From: an archaeon | Lineage (GTDB): Archaea > Asgardarchaeota > Hermodarchaeia > Hermodarchaeales > Hermodarchaeaceae | Length of the DNA stretch: 23,111 bases | Assembly (NCBI GenBank): GCA_016550415.1 | Contig: JABXGU010000145.1 | Span: 1 to 23,111, forward strand | Reading direction: 5' to 3' | The notes under the pieces: model-generated | Told to the model about the DNA's origin: nothing | Database searches by the model: none | Seen by the model: the letters and a program-made list of their open reading frames with translations, nothing else | Shown: positions 7,024-14,041 of the stretch, one piece after another | Layout: every line of letters starts with the position of its first letter | How positions within the stretch are numbered: the stretch's first letter is position 1 | Made by a program: the position numbers and the translations under genes

Positions 7024-7947
7024 TCATTGTTGATAGCGTCCAGTAGCATCCCTGGTACGTTTGCCAAAATCAGTATTTCTCAGTTGAGTGGCTTTAAAAG
7101 TGGGGCCTTCTACACAGACACGAGTGCCACGAGCATCAATGATACAGTGACCACAAATGCCAATTCCACACTTCATATATCGTTCTAGACTTACTTGTAG
7201 GGGAACTCGATAGCGCCTAGTAAGATGCATAAGACTTTGGAGCATAGGTTCAGGTCCACAGGCGATGCAACCAGCGTATTTACAATCACCTGAGGTCTGG
7301 TTATCTCGAAGGAGAGTTGCTGACCAATCGATGACAGTTCCCTTTAACTTTGTAGAGCCGTCTTCTGTTGTGAGAACGAGCTTGCTAGCAAGGCGGCGGA
7401 AACGATTTTGATATAGGAGTTCAGACGAGGTTTTTGCACCAATAATCACGTGGGTTTCATAGCCCATACGGACTGCATAATCAGTGGTAAAAAGAAGGGG
7501 AGCAGCACCATACCCTCCTGCTACAATGAGTAAAGGTCCATTATCAGAGGTTGAAGGGAAGGTGAACCCATGTCCGAGAGGACCGCGGAGCCCCAAAAGA
7601 GTTCCAGGTTGTGCGTGATGGAGGTATGTTGTAGCGTCGCCTACTCGTGCTACTGCAAACTCGATTTGTTTTTTTGCGTTCTTTATTGCTGCGATACTCA
7701 TAGGAATTTCATCAACACCAGGAATCCAGACCATTAGAAATTGACCAGGTTGCGCTGTTTGTGCAATTTTGGGAGCGCGAAGTGTGAAAGCTTTTACACG
7801 AGGAGTTTCTATTGTAATTCGCAGAATTGGACTTATGAAAGGACGGAGCATGAAGTGTGGAGGAGTCCGATTGCCTGCTGAGTTGTCTGAACCCTTAGGG
7901 TTGACGTGGGAGGAATCGTCCACGATTCGTTGAGGTTTTGGTGTCAA
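7024..7947 (-). CDS. pyrK: Dihydroorotate dehydrogenase electron-transfer subunit (PyrK family)
   Basis: PyrK is the FAD and [2Fe-2S] subunit that passes electrons from PyrD FMN to NAD+ (or another acceptor). The 307-residue product has a flavin-binding barrel (PMSIAAI near 82-88, where RPxSI is usual, and RGPLGHGF at 121-128). A nucleotide-binding domain follows (VAGGYGAAPLLF at 142-153; CGPEPML at 230-236). The C-terminal [2Fe-2S] set is Cys260, Cys265, Cys268 and Cys278 in YMKCGIGICGHC and TRVC. I chose the TTG at 7947 because a perfect GGAGG lies nine bases upstream. An ATG at 7851 (residue 33) has no Shine-Dalgarno, although the first 32 residues look disordered and add to a normal-length domain. 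The start lies inside pyrC (53-base overlap), implying coupling. PyrK together with PyrD marks a class 1B enzyme. Confidence 0.92.
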   Translation of the reverse strand: MTPKPQRIVDDSSHVNPKGSDNSAGNRTPPHFMLRPFISPILRITIETPRVKAFTLRAPKIAQTAQPGQFLMVWIPGVDEIPMSIAAIKNAKKQIEFAVARVGDATTYLHHAQPGTLLGLRGPLGHGFTFPSTSDNGPLLIVAGGYGAAPLLFTTDYAVRMGYETHVIIGAKTSSELLYQNRFRRLASKLVLTTEDGSTKLKGTVIDWSATLLRDNQTSGDCKYAGCIACGPEPMLQSLMHLTRRYRVPLQVSLERYMKCGIGICGHCIIDARGTRVCVEGPTFKATQLRNTDFGKRTRDATGRYQQ

Positions 7948-9253
7948 TTAATTCGTCCTCCTGGTAGATAGTAATGCCGCGGAGAATAGTGCGGCAGACT
8001 TTTCCAGAAACCTTCCAGTTTTCGAAAGGAGTGTAGGTAGATTTACCGTGAAGAGCATCACCCCTAATCTTGTAGTTGGCTTTGGGGTCGAAGAGTGTCA
8101 GGTCAGCATCACCACCAACTGTAATTTGACCTTTTTTGTATCCTTGTGAGTTGCATATGCCAAAAAGATAGGCTGGTTGAAACGCCATTAGATTAAGCAA
8201 TCGCGTCAGGGGTAGTCCTGCTTTGCTTACAAGATAGGTATACATTAGGGGAAGGGTAGTTTCTACACCTGGAATACCAGGTGGGGCAGAGAGGAAGTCT
8301 ACGTTGGCACCAAGCTTTTCAGCAGATGTGTGGGGTGCATGATCTGAAGCAATAAGGTTGACTTTTAATTCAATAGTGGCATGAAACAAAGCGTGGACAT
8401 CAGAAGTAGAACGTAGAGGAGGGAAACACTTGGAAATAGGTCCTAAATGAGCTAGTTTCTTTTTAGAGAGTAATAGATGATGAGGCGTTACTTCACAGGT
8501 TACTCGAAAACCACGTTTTTGAGCAGCGAGAATGTGTTGGAGTCCCTGATTAGTGGAGAGATGGCAAATGTGGAGGGGAACACCTAGGGGTTTTTGAAGA
8601 AGATGTTCGATTGCAAGAACCTCTGCATCAGCAGGACGACTAGCAAAAAAAGATTCATGAGACCCATCAATTGGTGTCGAAAGAAGGGCGGGCGCCTCCG
8701 CATGAATTGTGAGAGGAAGGCCAAGTGAGCTTAAAGGAGGGATATAGGGGGCTTCATTATGGGGCATGTATATTTTGAAGGAGAGAATGCCTGATTTCTG
8801 CATTCTTTGAGCAAAATCAAAATTAATTGCATTTGTATCATTGTCAGTATCAAATCGGATAGGGGGACCACCATGAAGCGCAAAGTCAATACGACTCTTA
8901 GCTTCTCCAAATTGAATCTTCTCTGCCAAATGTTTAGGCGTCGTTGTCGGGGGCTTTGTGTTAGGCATATCTGCAATGGTAGTTACCCCACCTGCCGCTG
9001 CAGCTGCAGAACCAGATGCAAAGTCTTCCTTCTGAGGATAACCTGGGTCACGGAAGTGAACATGAACATCAACTAAACCAGGTAGTATTACACAACCTGA
9101 AGCATTGATGACATTATCAGCATTCTTTTGCTTGGCAATGCCAGATTTGATGATAGCAGTGATATTACCATTATCAACTAGTATGTCAGCTTTCTCGATA
9201 TGAGTAGGTAATACAACGTGCCCATTCACAATTTTTAAGTCGTGTACACTCAT
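7895..9253 (-). CDS. pyrC: Dihydroorotase (class I)
   Basis: PyrC cyclises carbamoyl-aspartate to dihydroorotate. The 452-residue amidohydrolase starts with a beta-sandwich strand segment and then shows the metal motif VDVHVHFRDPG (His64, His66, Arg68). MPNTKP (96-101), FKIYMPH with Lys160, IHAE with His184, CHLST with His231 and SDHAPH with Asp304 follow. All expected zinc and catalytic positions are present; whether Lys160 is the carbamylated bridge would need an alignment. PPGIPGVET (324-332) is the class I loop signature. The ATG has an excellent GGGGGTGAT (complement of 9261-9269) seven bases upstream. It follows pyrD by 41 bases and overlaps pyrK by 53 bases, so the three form one leftward operon. 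The last 16 residues are encoded in DNA shared with pyrK. Confidence 0.95.
   Translation of the reverse strand: MSVHDLKIVNGHVVLPTHIEKADILVDNGNITAIIKSGIAKQKNADNVINASGCVILPGLVDVHVHFRDPGYPQKEDFASGSAAAAAGGVTTIADMPNTKPPTTTPKHLAEKIQFGEAKSRIDFALHGGPPIRFDTDNDTNAINFDFAQRMQKSGILSFKIYMPHNEAPYIPPLSSLGLPLTIHAEAPALLSTPIDGSHESFFASRPADAEVLAIEHLLQKPLGVPLHICHLSTNQGLQHILAAQKRGFRVTCEVTPHHLLLSKKKLAHLGPISKCFPPLRSTSDVHALFHATIELKVNLIASDHAPHTSAEKLGANVDFLSAPPGIPGVETTLPLMYTYLVSKAGLPLTRLLNLMAFQPAYLFGICNSQGYKKGQITVGGDADLTLFDPKANYKIRGDALHGKSTYTPFENWKVSGKVCRTILRGITIYQEDELIDTKTSTNRGRFLPRQP
7957..7961 (-). promoter_or_regulatory. Shine-Dalgarno GGAGG that supports a TTG start for pyrK
   Basis: On the minus strand GGAGG lies nine bases before the TTG at 7947, within the pyrC coding sequence. 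It is the best ribosome-binding match near any candidate pyrK start. Confidence 0.6.
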
Positions 9254-9294
9254 CCGCTACATCACCCCCGCAGTATCTTTCGTCTCTTGATACC

Positions 9295-10359
9295 TTAGTT
9301 GTCATCTTCGCTTACTCGCCTATTCTTTGCATTATCTGGTGTTTTCGCTGTTTGAAAGTCGTGCGCGCGACCCACTAGATCTTGCAGGTTCTTAATTCGG
9401 TGGCGTTTCATGAACTTGGCTAACTCGCGACAAATCTGGTGAAAGATTTTGGAACTACGTAGGAGAACCCCCGTACCGATTTCAACCGCTGTGGCTCCAG
9501 CAATAAGGAATTCAACTACATCGTTTCCATTCAAAATACCTCCCACGCCGATGATGGGAATGCTGAGACCTGCGCGGTGGAGTTCCCAAACAGAGCGGAT
9601 TGCCACTGGTTTAATGGGTGGCCCAGAAAGGCCGCCTATTCCACCGCCCAAGATTGGACGTTGTGTATCCACATCCAAGGCTAAGGCGGGTAATGTGTTA
9701 ATAGCAACCACAGCCGCTGCACCAGCTGCCTCTGCTGCTTGTGCTACAGCAACTAGCTTCGGATAATCCGTAGAACCTGGCAACTTCACCCAAATTGGCA
9801 CGCTACGCCTAACCCTCTGATTAACTACCCGAACGATATCAGATACAAGGTTTGGCTGCATCCCCATAAGGTAAAGAGAGCCAACGTGAGGACAGGATAC
9901 ATTGAGTTCAATGGCGGCTACGCCTTCCTTGACAAGCTTTTGTGCCACTGCCGCAAATTCCTTGGGGGTATCCCCCATTACACTGCCAATCACCAAGACC
10001 CCATGCCCTTGCGCTACTTTCACCTCTGTGAGATATTCATCCACTCCTGGATTGGGTAATCCCATAGCGTTTAGTAAGCTTCCATCACGCAGTCCAACAA
10101 GCCTTGGACCAGGATGTCCTTGTCGTGCTTTGATGCTAACTGTTTTTGTGACTACCGCTCCAGCGCCTCCCTGCCATGCTCGAACCAGCCCTCCTGCAGC
10201 TACACCAAGTACACCCGATGCGAGAATCGTTGGATTCCTGAGGTGAAGAGACCCAATTGATACACGCAGGTCTATTGGATTTTTTTGTTGAGAAGACGCT
10301 GCAAACACCTCCACAATCATTACACCAACTAGACAGATTCTATGTAAACTTTTTTGCAT
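9295..10359 (-). CDS. pyrD: Dihydroorotate dehydrogenase, class 1B catalytic subunit
   Basis: PyrD oxidises dihydroorotate to orotate using FMN. Signatures are NPTILASGVLG (42-52), the LLNAMGLPNPGVDEY substrate loop (95-109) and ELNVSCPHV with catalytic Cys156. Next come WVKLPG with Lys192, AINTLPA, the GGGIGGLSGP glycine-rich stretch (238-247) and the phosphate-binding IIGVGGI and IGTGVLLR. Cys as the base and the pyrK partner identify class 1B. The N-terminus is uncertain: the family normally starts near LRVSIGSLHLRNP, about 30 residues into this frame. ATG 10359 lacks a Shine-Dalgarno; ATG 10320 has only GGTG two bases away. The extra segment (RICLVGVMIVEVFAASS) is hydrophobic and superficially signal-like, which would be odd for this enzyme. 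First gene of the leftward pyrD-pyrC-pyrK operon, divergent from pyrG. Confidence 0.94.
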   Translation of the reverse strand: MQKSLHRICLVGVMIVEVFAASSQQKNPIDLRVSIGSLHLRNPTILASGVLGVAAGGLVRAWQGGAGAVVTKTVSIKARQGHPGPRLVGLRDGSLLNAMGLPNPGVDEYLTEVKVAQGHGVLVIGSVMGDTPKEFAAVAQKLVKEGVAAIELNVSCPHVGSLYLMGMQPNLVSDIVRVVNQRVRRSVPIWVKLPGSTDYPKLVAVAQAAEAAGAAAVVAINTLPALALDVDTQRPILGGGIGGLSGPPIKPVAIRSVWELHRAGLSIPIIGVGGILNGNDVVEFLIAGATAVEIGTGVLLRSSKIFHQICRELAKFMKRHRIKNLQDLVGRAHDFQTAKTPDNAKNRRVSEDDN

Positions 10360-10455
10360 CAATTTATTTTCATTCGAAATTAGTTTCCAAAAAGAAAGCC
10401 TGCAATTTTGTCAAGGTAACATATTACCGCTAGGCTTTTGTAGATAGTAGTTGAG

Positions 10456-12144
10456 ATGTCGAATATGCCCAAGTTTATTTTCGTGACCGGCGGAGTAATG
10501 TCTGGAATAGGGAAAGGACTGACAACTGCTAGTATCGGTAAACTCCTCCAATTTCGGGGTTGCAAGGTTGATTTGGTCAAAATCGATCCTTACTTAAATG
10601 TGGACCCTGGCACTCTTAATCCTGCAGAACATGGCGAGTCATTCGTTACAGATCAAGTCTTCATATTTAATCCAGCGCCAAGTTTTCAGTATCAAACAGC
10701 TGAAGTTGATCAGGACTTTGGAACTTATGAACGATTTACAGGTCGCCCGATTCATCCACGGAACAACATTACGTCAGGTCAAATATATCTTAGTGTAATT
10801 CTACAGGAACGGTTGGGGAAGTTTCTGGGGAGTACTGTTCAAATCATACCTCACGTGACAGATGAAATCAAACGGCGGCTCCGTGAGATTGCGGCTGCAA
10901 GATTAGAGGATAGTGAAAATTTTGATATTATTCTAGTAGAAGTGGGTGGCACAGCCGGTGACATAGAAGCTGCCCCTTTCTTGGAAGCTATCCGACAATT
11001 CAGATTAGAGGAAGGATATACCAACACTTTATTGATACATGTGACATTAGTGCCATTCATCGAAACGTTGGGTGAGATGAAGACTAAGCCAACGCAGCAT
11101 TCAGTTAAACAATTACAGTCTCTCGGACTTCAACCTGATATAATAGTGGCACGTACACAACGCAAACTAACTGAGAACGCCCGTAAGAAAATCGCACTTT
11201 ATAGCAACGTGTCTGACCAAGCAGTCATCGCAAATCCTGACTTAACGGAAATTTATGAATTACCCCTCGTTTTCCATGAACAAGGGCTAGATGACTTCAT
11301 ACTGAAGAAACTAGAACTGGAGGCAGGACCTCCATTAGGATTGCCGGCTTGGCAACAAATGGTTTCAAAATTTCTTCATCATACAGAACACCTACATGTA
11401 GCAATGCCGGGGAAGTATTTGCAAATGGCAGATACTTACATCAGTATTTTTGAGGCGCTTCGGCATGCTGGTAGCAGTCTTGGGGCTAAAATTTCAATTG
11501 AATTATTTGATTCTGAAGAAATTGAGAAGAAGCCTGCTATACTTGACCGTCTGAGAGGGTTTGATGGTGTACTCCTTACACCAGGATTTGGAACACGAGG
11601 TACTGAAGGTATGATTCGTACTGCATGGACTGCTATAGAAAATGATCTTCCATTTCTTGGCATATGTTTTGGTTGTCAGCTCCTTTTTATTGCATTTTGC
11701 CGAAATAAACTAGGATTTGAAAGAGCAAATAGTACAGAAATCAATCCTAAAACTCCACACCCAGTAGTGGATTTATTACCAGAACAACGTCTGATTAAGG
11801 AGAAGGGTGGCACTATGCGACTTGGGGGACATCCTGTGAAAATTAAGGATAAGACATTACTTCGTAAAGCCTATGAGTCCACTAGGGTTCGAGAAAGATT
11901 TCGTCACCGATATCACATAATGTGGGAACCTGCCAAGCAGGCAGAAAAACATGGACTAATTGTTTCAGCAACTGACCCTTCAGAAAAAATCATCAACGCC
12001 ATTGAAATTAAAGATCAGTTCTGGGTAGTTGGCACACAGTTCCATCCCGAATATACATCTCGTCCAGACTGTCCTAATCCTGTTTATGTTGCCTTCATTC
12101 AAGCTATGTTACAACGACAAAAGAAAAAAACAAAGCAAATGTAA
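10456..12144 (+). CDS. pyrG: CTP synthase (glutamine hydrolysing)
   Basis: PyrG aminates UTP to CTP using ATP and glutamine. The 562-residue product has an N-terminal synthetase domain with the P-loop VTGGVMSGIGKG (10-21), IDPYLNVDPGT, VDQDFGTYERF, LVEVGGTAGDIE (160-171) and MKTKPTQHSVK. The C-terminal class I amidotransferase domain follows, with nucleophile Cys404 in GICFGCQ, MRLG at 454-457, RHRYHI, and the His530/Glu532 pair in HPEY. The family is usually about 530-550 residues. A 13-residue insertion (about residues 67-79) sits between FVTD and AEVDQDFG and displaces the usual ED/DDG triplet, while the metal-binding Asp (E. coli D72) is kept as Asp87. ATG 10456 is used; ATG 10465 (giving MPKFIFVTGG, with GAGATG six bases upstream) fits the family equally well. 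Divergent from pyrD. Confidence 0.96.
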   Translation: MSNMPKFIFVTGGVMSGIGKGLTTASIGKLLQFRGCKVDLVKIDPYLNVDPGTLNPAEHGESFVTDQVFIFNPAPSFQYQTAEVDQDFGTYERFTGRPIHPRNNITSGQIYLSVILQERLGKFLGSTVQIIPHVTDEIKRRLREIAAARLEDSENFDIILVEVGGTAGDIEAAPFLEAIRQFRLEEGYTNTLLIHVTLVPFIETLGEMKTKPTQHSVKQLQSLGLQPDIIVARTQRKLTENARKKIALYSNVSDQAVIANPDLTEIYELPLVFHEQGLDDFILKKLELEAGPPLGLPAWQQMVSKFLHHTEHLHVAMPGKYLQMADTYISIFEALRHAGSSLGAKISIELFDSEEIEKKPAILDRLRGFDGVLLTPGFGTRGTEGMIRTAWTAIENDLPFLGICFGCQLLFIAFCRNKLGFERANSTEINPKTPHPVVDLLPEQRLIKEKGGTMRLGGHPVKIKDKTLLRKAYESTRVRERFRHRYHIMWEPAKQAEKHGLIVSATDPSEKIINAIEIKDQFWVVGTQFHPEYTSRPDCPNPVYVAFIQAMLQRQKKKTKQM

Positions 12145-12160
12145 CACCAAATCGATAAGT

Positions 12161-12168
12161 TTTATATG
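12161..12168 (+). promoter_or_regulatory. TATA-box candidate giving a near-leaderless mRNA
   Basis: TTTATATG is a good archaeal TATA-like octamer in the 44-base gap after pyrG. Transcription about 25 bases downstream would begin close to the ATG at 12189, i.e. a leaderless or very short-leader message. The only purine-rich sequence (GGAGGG, 12168-12173) is 15 bases from the ATG, too far for a standard Shine-Dalgarno. Confidence 0.45.
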
Positions 12169-12188
12169 GAGGGCTCTCATTTTCCAAT

Positions 12189-12788
12189 ATGGCAGTCACT
12201 CATAAATTCGTAGATTGGGAGCAGTGCCACAGACTCTGTCTGGAGCTTTACAAGAAAGTCACTGAATCCGGATATCAGTCAGATGTGATTGTGGGCATGG
12301 GGCGTGGTGGCTGGGTCCCCGCTCGTATTTTTGCTGACATGTTTACTAGTCAGCAAATAGCCAATGTGAAGGTGGAGTTTTACAATGGCATTTACAGCAC
12401 TAGCAAACGTCCACGCATCACTCAACCTGCCAGTAGTGACCTGCAAGGGAAGAAGGTCCTACTTATAGATGACATTTCTGATACAGGGCGTAGTATGATG
12501 ACTGTGGTGGAACATCTAAAGCACCAAAAGGTCGCGGATCTCCGAACGGTAACCCTCCATGTCAAACCATGGACTAAACTAAGACCAGACTTCTATGGAG
12601 AATTAACTAAAGCTTGGATTGTTTATCCATGGGATCTTAAAGAATTCATCTTTGCCTTTGCGAACCAACTTTCTGAAAAACATGTACCACTACTAGAAAT
12701 CGAAAAACAACTTAAGAAGATAGGTCTGCCAACGCAATTAACTAGGGAGTTCTTTCAGCAATGGCAATCCACTCAACACGCCAATTGA
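12189..12788 (+). CDS. Phosphoribosyltransferase (Gpt/hypoxanthine-type, type I PRTase)
   Basis: This 199-residue protein is a type I phosphoribosyltransferase of the kind that transfers a ribose-phosphate from PRPP to a purine base in salvage. A Rossmann-like core carries IVGMGRGGWVPARIFADM (34-51; the first-loop PPi region) and the PRPP-binding motif VLLIDDISDTGRSM (90-103). A KPWTKLRPDFYGE segment, then WIVYPWD near 143-149, resemble the base-binding end of bacterial Gpt and related archaeal xanthine/hypoxanthine enzymes. Substrate specificity cannot be read from sequence here, so no gene symbol is given. It lies 44 bases after pyrG, probably with its own promoter, which places base salvage next to de novo synthesis. 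No signal peptide or membrane segment is seen. A pyrimidine or regulatory PRTase role is the alternative. Confidence 0.88.
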   Translation: MAVTHKFVDWEQCHRLCLELYKKVTESGYQSDVIVGMGRGGWVPARIFADMFTSQQIANVKVEFYNGIYSTSKRPRITQPASSDLQGKKVLLIDDISDTGRSMMTVVEHLKHQKVADLRTVTLHVKPWTKLRPDFYGELTKAWIVYPWDLKEFIFAFANQLSEKHVPLLEIEKQLKKIGLPTQLTREFFQQWQSTQHAN

Positions 12789-13072
12789 TTTTAAAAAAGG
12801 AAACATTGGTGGAGTAAAAAATTTCGTTAATTTTTCTTTTCTAAACTGTGAGAGGATATCTTTGTGAATTTGCTAATAATGGTAGTTATGATGAGTGATT
12901 TGTTTGAAGTATCTTTTCAGTTAGAATAAAAAGAAGATAGTTATTCACCAAGAATTAGTGACAACTTTAACATCCTATTATAGACTTGAATGATACTACC
13001 CTAGCTACCTTAAAGTCCACATTAATGGGCATTAGTAAGGAATAATATTGATACACAAAGAGTGAAATAATC
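12789..13072. other. Intergenic region between phosphoribosyltransferase and thyA (longest gap)
   Basis: This 284-base A+T-rich stretch has no supportable gene. A T-rich run (TTAATTTTTCTTTT, 12828-12841) may end the upstream transcript. A CTATTATAG element near 12976-12984 is a weak TATA candidate for thyA, implying a leader of about 65 bases. A 16-codon ATG frame at 12879 has no ribosome-binding site and I do not count it. No tRNA-like cloverleaf or strong hairpin is visible. Confidence 0.5.
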
Positions 13073-13909
13073 ATGGTCAAGGCTAAGCATTCTGGACATC
13101 CATTTCACCGTGGTCCCCCAGTACTAATGGCAGAGGGAAATACACTTCCTGAAGTATGGGAGGCCTCATTATTCCGACTTGAAGAGGAGGGCATAATGAT
13201 GCCTACTGAGTACGACCCTGCTGAGCAAAGTCGGGACGCAGTCATGATAATGGTTGTTCATAATCCATTGGCAGAACCACGTATCCATTGTGGTGCCGCT
13301 GTTGGGAACCTAGCCTTTTATGATGAGTATGTAGCAGAAATTCTCGATGGAATCAATGATGATGAGGTATTCAATGGACGGTTAAGCTACACTTACCATC
13401 AGCGAATTTTTGATTATACTGTAGAGGATGGCTTTGAACATGCTAACCTGAAGGGGACAGGTGTTAACCAAATTAGCTATGTGATTGATAAGCTAGTGAA
13501 AGCCCCGTATAGCCGACGCGCTCAAGCTATAACATGGAATCCATCCATAGACCCCCGTCGTGAAGACCCACCCTGTCTTCAAAGACTTTGGTTCCGCATC
13601 TACAAGAAAGGAGATGAAAATTTCCTCTCGCTCCACACCCACTGGCGCTCGCGTGATGCGCTACATGCTGCATTCCTGAACATGTATGCTCTTACATTAT
13701 TGCAAAAACGTATAGCTGAATCGATTAGCAGACAACTTGAAACAGAGATTCAAGTAGGCCAATATGTCGATTTTTCAGATAGTTTTCATGTATACGAAAG
13801 GGCTCAAGATAGCCTGGACCGATTCATGAAGACAACACAAAAATTGCCGCCAGAACAAAAATACTGGACCACATCACATCTTCGAAACCTTATCCAACAG
13901 ACCCATTAA
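13073..13909 (+). CDS. thyA: Thymidylate synthase, ThyA family (divergent archaeal form)
   Basis: ThyA methylates dUMP to dTMP with a methylene-carrying folate or pterin. The 278-residue product shows the family pattern: RRAQAITWNP (148-157) as the phosphate-binding Arg region, the nucleophile Cys168 in EDPPCLQRLWFR, and THWRSRDALHAAFLNMYAL. In that last block Arg192, Ser193, Asp195 and Asn203 keep exactly the spacing of E. coli R166, S167, D169 and N177. VGQYVDFSDSFHVYE supplies the His239-x-Tyr241 pair. Asn203 argues for dUMP rather than dCMP, since dCMP hydroxymethylases carry Asp there. The residue after the nucleophile is Leu (His in E. coli), and there are four extra residues before the Arg-Ser block. 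The N-terminal 145 residues are poorly conserved. In an H4MPT-using archaeon the one-carbon donor may be methylene-H4MPT (inference). ATG 13073 has GAGTG about ten bases upstream. Confidence 0.82.
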   Translation: MVKAKHSGHPFHRGPPVLMAEGNTLPEVWEASLFRLEEEGIMMPTEYDPAEQSRDAVMIMVVHNPLAEPRIHCGAAVGNLAFYDEYVAEILDGINDDEVFNGRLSYTYHQRIFDYTVEDGFEHANLKGTGVNQISYVIDKLVKAPYSRRAQAITWNPSIDPRREDPPCLQRLWFRIYKKGDENFLSLHTHWRSRDALHAAFLNMYALTLLQKRIAESISRQLETEIQVGQYVDFSDSFHVYERAQDSLDRFMKTTQKLPPEQKYWTTSHLRNLIQQTH

Positions 13910-13993
13910 AAATAAAAAAAATCCACTATTTTCAATTTGGTAAGAGTTCTGATGGTCACATCCTCTCATTCATTTATCCACCCCTCTCTCTTG

Positions 13994-14001
13994 CTTTAAA
14001 A
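13994..14001 (+). promoter_or_regulatory. TATA-box candidate for nreA
   Basis: CTTTAAAA lies 41-48 bases before the nreA ATG. A start about 25 bases downstream (near 14023) would leave a short leader that contains GGTG (14028-14031) about ten bases from the ATG, a geometry typical of archaeal genes. Confidence 0.4.
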
Positions 14002-14041
14002 TCATGGTATGGAGAGAATAGCTAGGCGGTGCGGATAGGAC

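Noticed and set aside
9449..10246. Open frames on the plus strand opposite pyrD
   Set aside because: They are low-complexity Ala/Pro/Thr-rich shadows of pyrD codons with no supporting start.
12879..12929. 16-codon ATG frame between phosphoribosyltransferase and thyA
   Set aside because: It has no ribosome-binding site and is too short to assess as coding.
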